From Streptomyces sp. PsTaAH-137 (GTDB lineage: Bacteria > Actinomycetota > Actinomycetes > Streptomycetales > Streptomycetaceae), in the NCBI RefSeq assembly GCF_003259365.1, contig NZ_QLLY01000008.1, positions 186,001-250,000 on the forward strand: a DNA stretch of 64,000 nt, given 5' to 3'. The notes beneath the pieces are model-generated. The model did no database searches, was not told the DNA's origin, and saw only the letters and a program-made list of their open reading frames with translations. Below, in pieces: positions 61,608-64,000 of the stretch. Position numbers and translations under genes: made by a program. Numbering within the stretch: position 1 is the stretch's first letter; the number at the start of each line of letters is the position of its first letter.

Positions 61608-62978
61608 ATGACGTCGTCTCCGCATCTCTCGGATGCCCCGGCGCCTTCGCCCCCACGACCGAATCTCGCCTTCCGGGAGCTGCGCGGTCAGCGCTCGCCG
61701 GGCGAGTTCGCGGCCGCGGTACGGCGGGCGGCGCGCGAGATCGGCGAGCGGGTCAGCTGCGACGCGCGCTACATCGGACGCGTGGAGGCCGGCGAGATCC
61801 GCTGCCCCAACTACGCGTACGAGCGGGTGTTCCTGCACATGTTCCCCGGCCGGACCCTCGCGGACCTGGGGTTCGCGCCCCGCTCCGCGGTACGGGGCCG
61901 GGGCGCGCGCCCCGTCGTTCCGGCCCAGCACAGCCCCCTGCACGACCCCCAGCACCACGAGGAGAGCGACGTGCGACGTCGCGCGTTCATGACCGGCATG
62001 ACCGGCTCGACGGCCACCGTGGCCGTCGCCGCCCTGGCGCCCTTCGGCACCGCCCCGCAGCAGGCCCCGCTGGACCGGCATCCCGCACGCGCGGGGGTCG
62101 GTGCCGTCGAGGAGGCGATCCGGCGGATCCGGCTGCTCGACGACCGGCACGGCGGCGACGGCCTGTACCGGCGCGCCGCCGCCCCGCTGCGCACCGCCTT
62201 CGAACTGCTCGACTCGGGCGCGGCCGGGCGCGACGACGCCGACCGGTTGCAGGCCGGCGCGGGTGAACTGGCCATCTCCGTGGGCTGGCTGGCGCACGAC
62301 TCGGGCCGCTTCGACGACGCCCGCTCGCACTACGCGGAGGCGCTCGCGACGGCGCGGATGGCGGGGGACGAGGGGCTGGAGGCGCACGCGTTCTGCAACA
62401 CGGCGTTCCTCGCCCGGGACGCGGGGCGGCCGCGCGAGGCGGTCCGGGCGGCGCAGGCCGCCTCGCGGGTGGGCGCCCGGCTGGGCTCGTCACGGCTGCT
62501 GTCGCTGCTCGCGCTGCGGGAGGCCGGGGGCTGGGCCGGGCTCGGTGACCAGCGCTCCTGCGAGCGGGCGCTGGCACGGGCGCAGGCGCTGTTCGCGCGG
62601 GGCGGGGCCGATGCCGACCCGGAGTGGATGTCGTTCTACGGTGAGGCCGAGCTGGAGGGTCTGGAGTCGCAGTGCTGGTCGGCGCTGGGGTCCTGGGACC
62701 GGGCGGCCCGGCACGCGCGGCGCGCCGTCGCGCTTCAGGACCCGCACTTCACGCGGAACATGGCGCTGTACACCGCCGAGCTCGCGGACGATCTGGCCCG
62801 CGCGGGGCAGCCCGACGAGGCCGCTGCCGCGGGGGGCCGGGCGCTGTCCTTGCTCCGGGACGTCCGGTCGTCCCGCATCGAGGGGATGCTGGCGACGACG
62901 GCCCGCGTGCTGCTGCCGCATCGCCGGGCTTCGGGGGTCTCGGCGTTCTTGACGGCCCACGCGGAGTCGCGCCGCTGA
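61608..62978 (+). CDS. NsdA-like regulator with TPR repeats
   Basis: 456 residues. N-terminal helical, HTH-like part with AREIGERVSCDARYIGRVEAGE (about 45-70), then a short hydrophobic segment MTGSTATVAVAALAPFG (about 130-148), then tetratricopeptide-like helical repeats (about 165-440: SGRFDDARSHYAEALATARM, RPREAVRAAQAASRVGARLG, SWDRAARHARRAVAL, GQPDEAAAAGGRALSLLRDV). The layout matches the streptomycete NsdA/NsdB family, in which NsdA represses differentiation and antibiotic production in S. coelicolor. I do not claim orthology. GGGAGGA precedes the ATG. Followed by repeat copy E. Confidence 0.8.
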   Translation: MTSSPHLSDAPAPSPPRPNLAFRELRGQRSPGEFAAAVRRAAREIGERVSCDARYIGRVEAGEIRCPNYAYERVFLHMFPGRTLADLGFAPRSAVRGRGARPVVPAQHSPLHDPQHHEESDVRRRAFMTGMTGSTATVAVAALAPFGTAPQQAPLDRHPARAGVGAVEEAIRRIRLLDDRHGGDGLYRRAAAPLRTAFELLDSGAAGRDDADRLQAGAGELAISVGWLAHDSGRFDDARSHYAEALATARMAGDEGLEAHAFCNTAFLARDAGRPREAVRAAQAASRVGARLGSSRLLSLLALREAGGWAGLGDQRSCERALARAQALFARGGADADPEWMSFYGEAELEGLESQCWSALGSWDRAARHARRAVALQDPHFTRNMALYTAELADDLARAGQPDEAAAAGGRALSLLRDVRSSRIEGMLATTARVLLPHRRASGVSAFLTAHAESRR

Positions 62979-63007
62979 GGGTGCGGGTCCCCGGGGTACG
63001 GGTGCGC

Positions 63008-63200
63008 GGTTCCCCGCGCCCCTGGTGGGTCGTACTTCGTCCGCGGCCCGGTGGCCGCTTCTCGCGCAGTTCCCCGCGCCCCTGAAGGCTGCGCTTCGCG
63101 CGCCTTCCCCTTGAGGCGGCGGCTCCGCCGCGCCTCTGCCGTTGATGAGATGGCGCACGAAGTGCGCATCTCAGGGGCGCGGGGAACTGCGCGACCAGCC
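63008..63200. repeat. Interspersed long inverted repeat, copy E (compound)
   Basis: Left arms at 63008-63024 (partial) and 63062-63085, right arm at 63171-63200; 24-bp perfect pairing between the second left arm and the right arm. The inner GATGAGATG..GCGCATC hairpin is almost identical to copy A. Lies between the convergent NsdA-like and histidine phosphatase genes. Confidence 0.88.
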
Positions 63201-63224
63201 CCCACCGGAGCCGCAGACGAGGGA

Positions 63225-63818
63225 TCAGCCCAGGTGGCCCGTTTCGTTCCAGGATTCGATGGCCGGGTCGCCGTAGGCCCAGCTCAGGATCGAGAGGGAC
63301 GTGGGGTTCAGGCGGATGCGGGCGGCGAAGTCCAGGGGGAGGCCGAGCCAGCGGGCGCCGATGGAGCGCAGGATGTGCCCGTGGGCGAAGACGAGAACGT
63401 CGCGGTCGGCGTCCCGGGCCCAGGCGACGACCTCGTCGGCCCGCGCCGTCACCTCGGAGAGACTCTCCCCGTCGGGAACCCCGTCCCGCCAGATGAACCA
63501 CCCGGGCCGCATCTCCTGGATCTGCGCCGGCGTGAGCCCCTCGTACGCCCCGTAGTCCCACTCCATCAGCGCGTCCCACGCGGCTGCCCGCTCCCCGAAC
63601 CCGGCGAGCTCACAGGTCTCACTGGCCCGCACCAGCGGAGACGTCCGCACCTCGACCCCGTCGAGCCCGTCGAACGGAGCCCGGTGCAACCGCTCACCGA
63701 GCAGCTTCGCCCCGCGACGGCCCTCTTCCAGGAGCGGAATGTCCGTCCTGCCGGTGTGCCGTCCGGACAGCGACCACTCGGTCTGTCCGTGCCGGGCCAA
63801 CAGGATGCGCGGTGCCAT
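63225..63818 (-). CDS. Histidine phosphatase (phosphoglycerate mutase-like) family protein
   Basis: Cytosolic phosphatase of the branch-1 histidine phosphatase family, 197 residues. Catalytic RHG motif near the N-terminus (ILLARHGQTEWSLSGRHTGR, His10), second Arg in RTSPLVRASETCELAG, acid in MEWDYGAYEGLT (Glu) and second His in VLVFAHGHILRSIGARWLGL. Fits broad phosphatases rather than glycolytic mutase, which is longer. Substrate not predictable. ATG start; ribosome site weak (AAGG about 12 bases upstream). Confidence 0.92.
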   Translation of the reverse strand: MAPRILLARHGQTEWSLSGRHTGRTDIPLLEEGRRGAKLLGERLHRAPFDGLDGVEVRTSPLVRASETCELAGFGERAAAWDALMEWDYGAYEGLTPAQIQEMRPGWFIWRDGVPDGESLSEVTARADEVVAWARDADRDVLVFAHGHILRSIGARWLGLPLDFAARIRLNPTSLSILSWAYGDPAIESWNETGHLG

Positions 63819-63893
63819 AGCGGAATGAACCTTTCGTCAGGAAGGGCGCGAGGAGTGTGAAGGGCGCGCCGGGGAAGGACGGGAGGGAACAGG

Positions 63894-64000
63894 ATGAACA
63901 GGAGGCAACGGGAGTGTCGCCACTTCCATCATCGCGCAACCGGAACGAAGGACGGCCCGCCGGGCAACCCACCGCTTGATCTCGGCGTCTACGAGGGTCA
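63894..64000 (+). CDS. Possible start of a gene running off the right edge
   Basis: An ATG preceded by GGGAGGGAAC opens a frame with no stop to the window end (MNRRQRECRHFHHRATG, then PPLDLGVYEG). Only 35 codons are visible, early codon bias is poor and no family is recognised. It is divergent from the histidine phosphatase gene. Treat as tentative. Confidence 0.3.
   Translation, partial: MNRRQRECRHFHHRATGTKDGPPGNPPLDLGVYEG

Overview
The window is a very GC-rich actinobacterial chromosome segment and almost certainly comes from a Streptomyces. It carries a desferrioxamine locus with DmdR1/IdeR-type iron boxes, an adpA gene with an in-frame TTA (bldA-type) codon next to ornA, a cebR-cebEFG-bglC cellobiose locus with CebR boxes, and many GTG/TTG starts. 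The adpA-orn-cebR-cebEFG-bglC order and the desEFABCD order match what is known for S. coelicolor (around SCO2780-SCO2798). I see no prophage, insertion sequence, CRISPR array or giant PKS/NRPS gene. Most of the window is conserved core chromosome.

Layout. 1-5.9 kb: a fused ABC exporter (cut by the left edge), a GT39-type membrane glycosyltransferase with a glycine-rich insert, and a secreted endonuclease I. 5.9-8.6 kb: a LysR regulator divergent from two alpha/beta hydrolases. 8.6-14.4 kb: an operon of sodium:solute symporter, agmatinase/guanidinobutyrase and TPP-dependent decarboxylase, read away from a divergent PucR regulator; arginine or guanidino-compound catabolism is the best inference. 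14.6-18.7 kb: a carbon-nitrogen hydrolase, an EamA exporter, a phosphatase-like protein and a CDF metal transporter. 18.7-27.3 kb: acyl-CoA metabolism, namely a dehydrogenase-thioesterase operon, then a TetR repressor (AccR-like) divergent from a leucine/isovalerate operon accD1-accA1-hmgL-fadE; two operator copies sit in the divergent promoter.

27.3-34.6 kb: desE-desF, then desA-desB-desC-desD, each unit preceded by an iron box; this is uptake, release and synthesis of desferrioxamine. 34.6-39.4 kb: a DUF4429 protein, a secreted phosphatase with a likely PHO box, a small conserved protein behind a 16-bp palindrome, and glmS. 39.9-43.7 kb: universal stress protein, a small membrane protein, adpA, orn and tRNA-His. 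43.8-50.2 kb: the cellobiose regulon. 50.3-55.4 kb: two paralogous AspT-type exchangers followed by aspartate 4-decarboxylase, which together look like an aspartate-alanine proton-motive cycle. 55.5-64 kb: a secreted GH18 protein, a two-component system, a spermidine-synthase-like protein, a divergent pair of a small protein and an NsdA-like TPR regulator, and a histidine phosphatase.

A family of long inverted repeats (24-nt arm starting TCGCGCAGTTCCCCGCG) occupies four intergenic gaps, all between convergent genes. A fifth, single-arm copy is read through as the C-terminal tail of the biotin carboxylase subunit. Long open frames antisense to many of these genes are GC-skew shadows and were left out.
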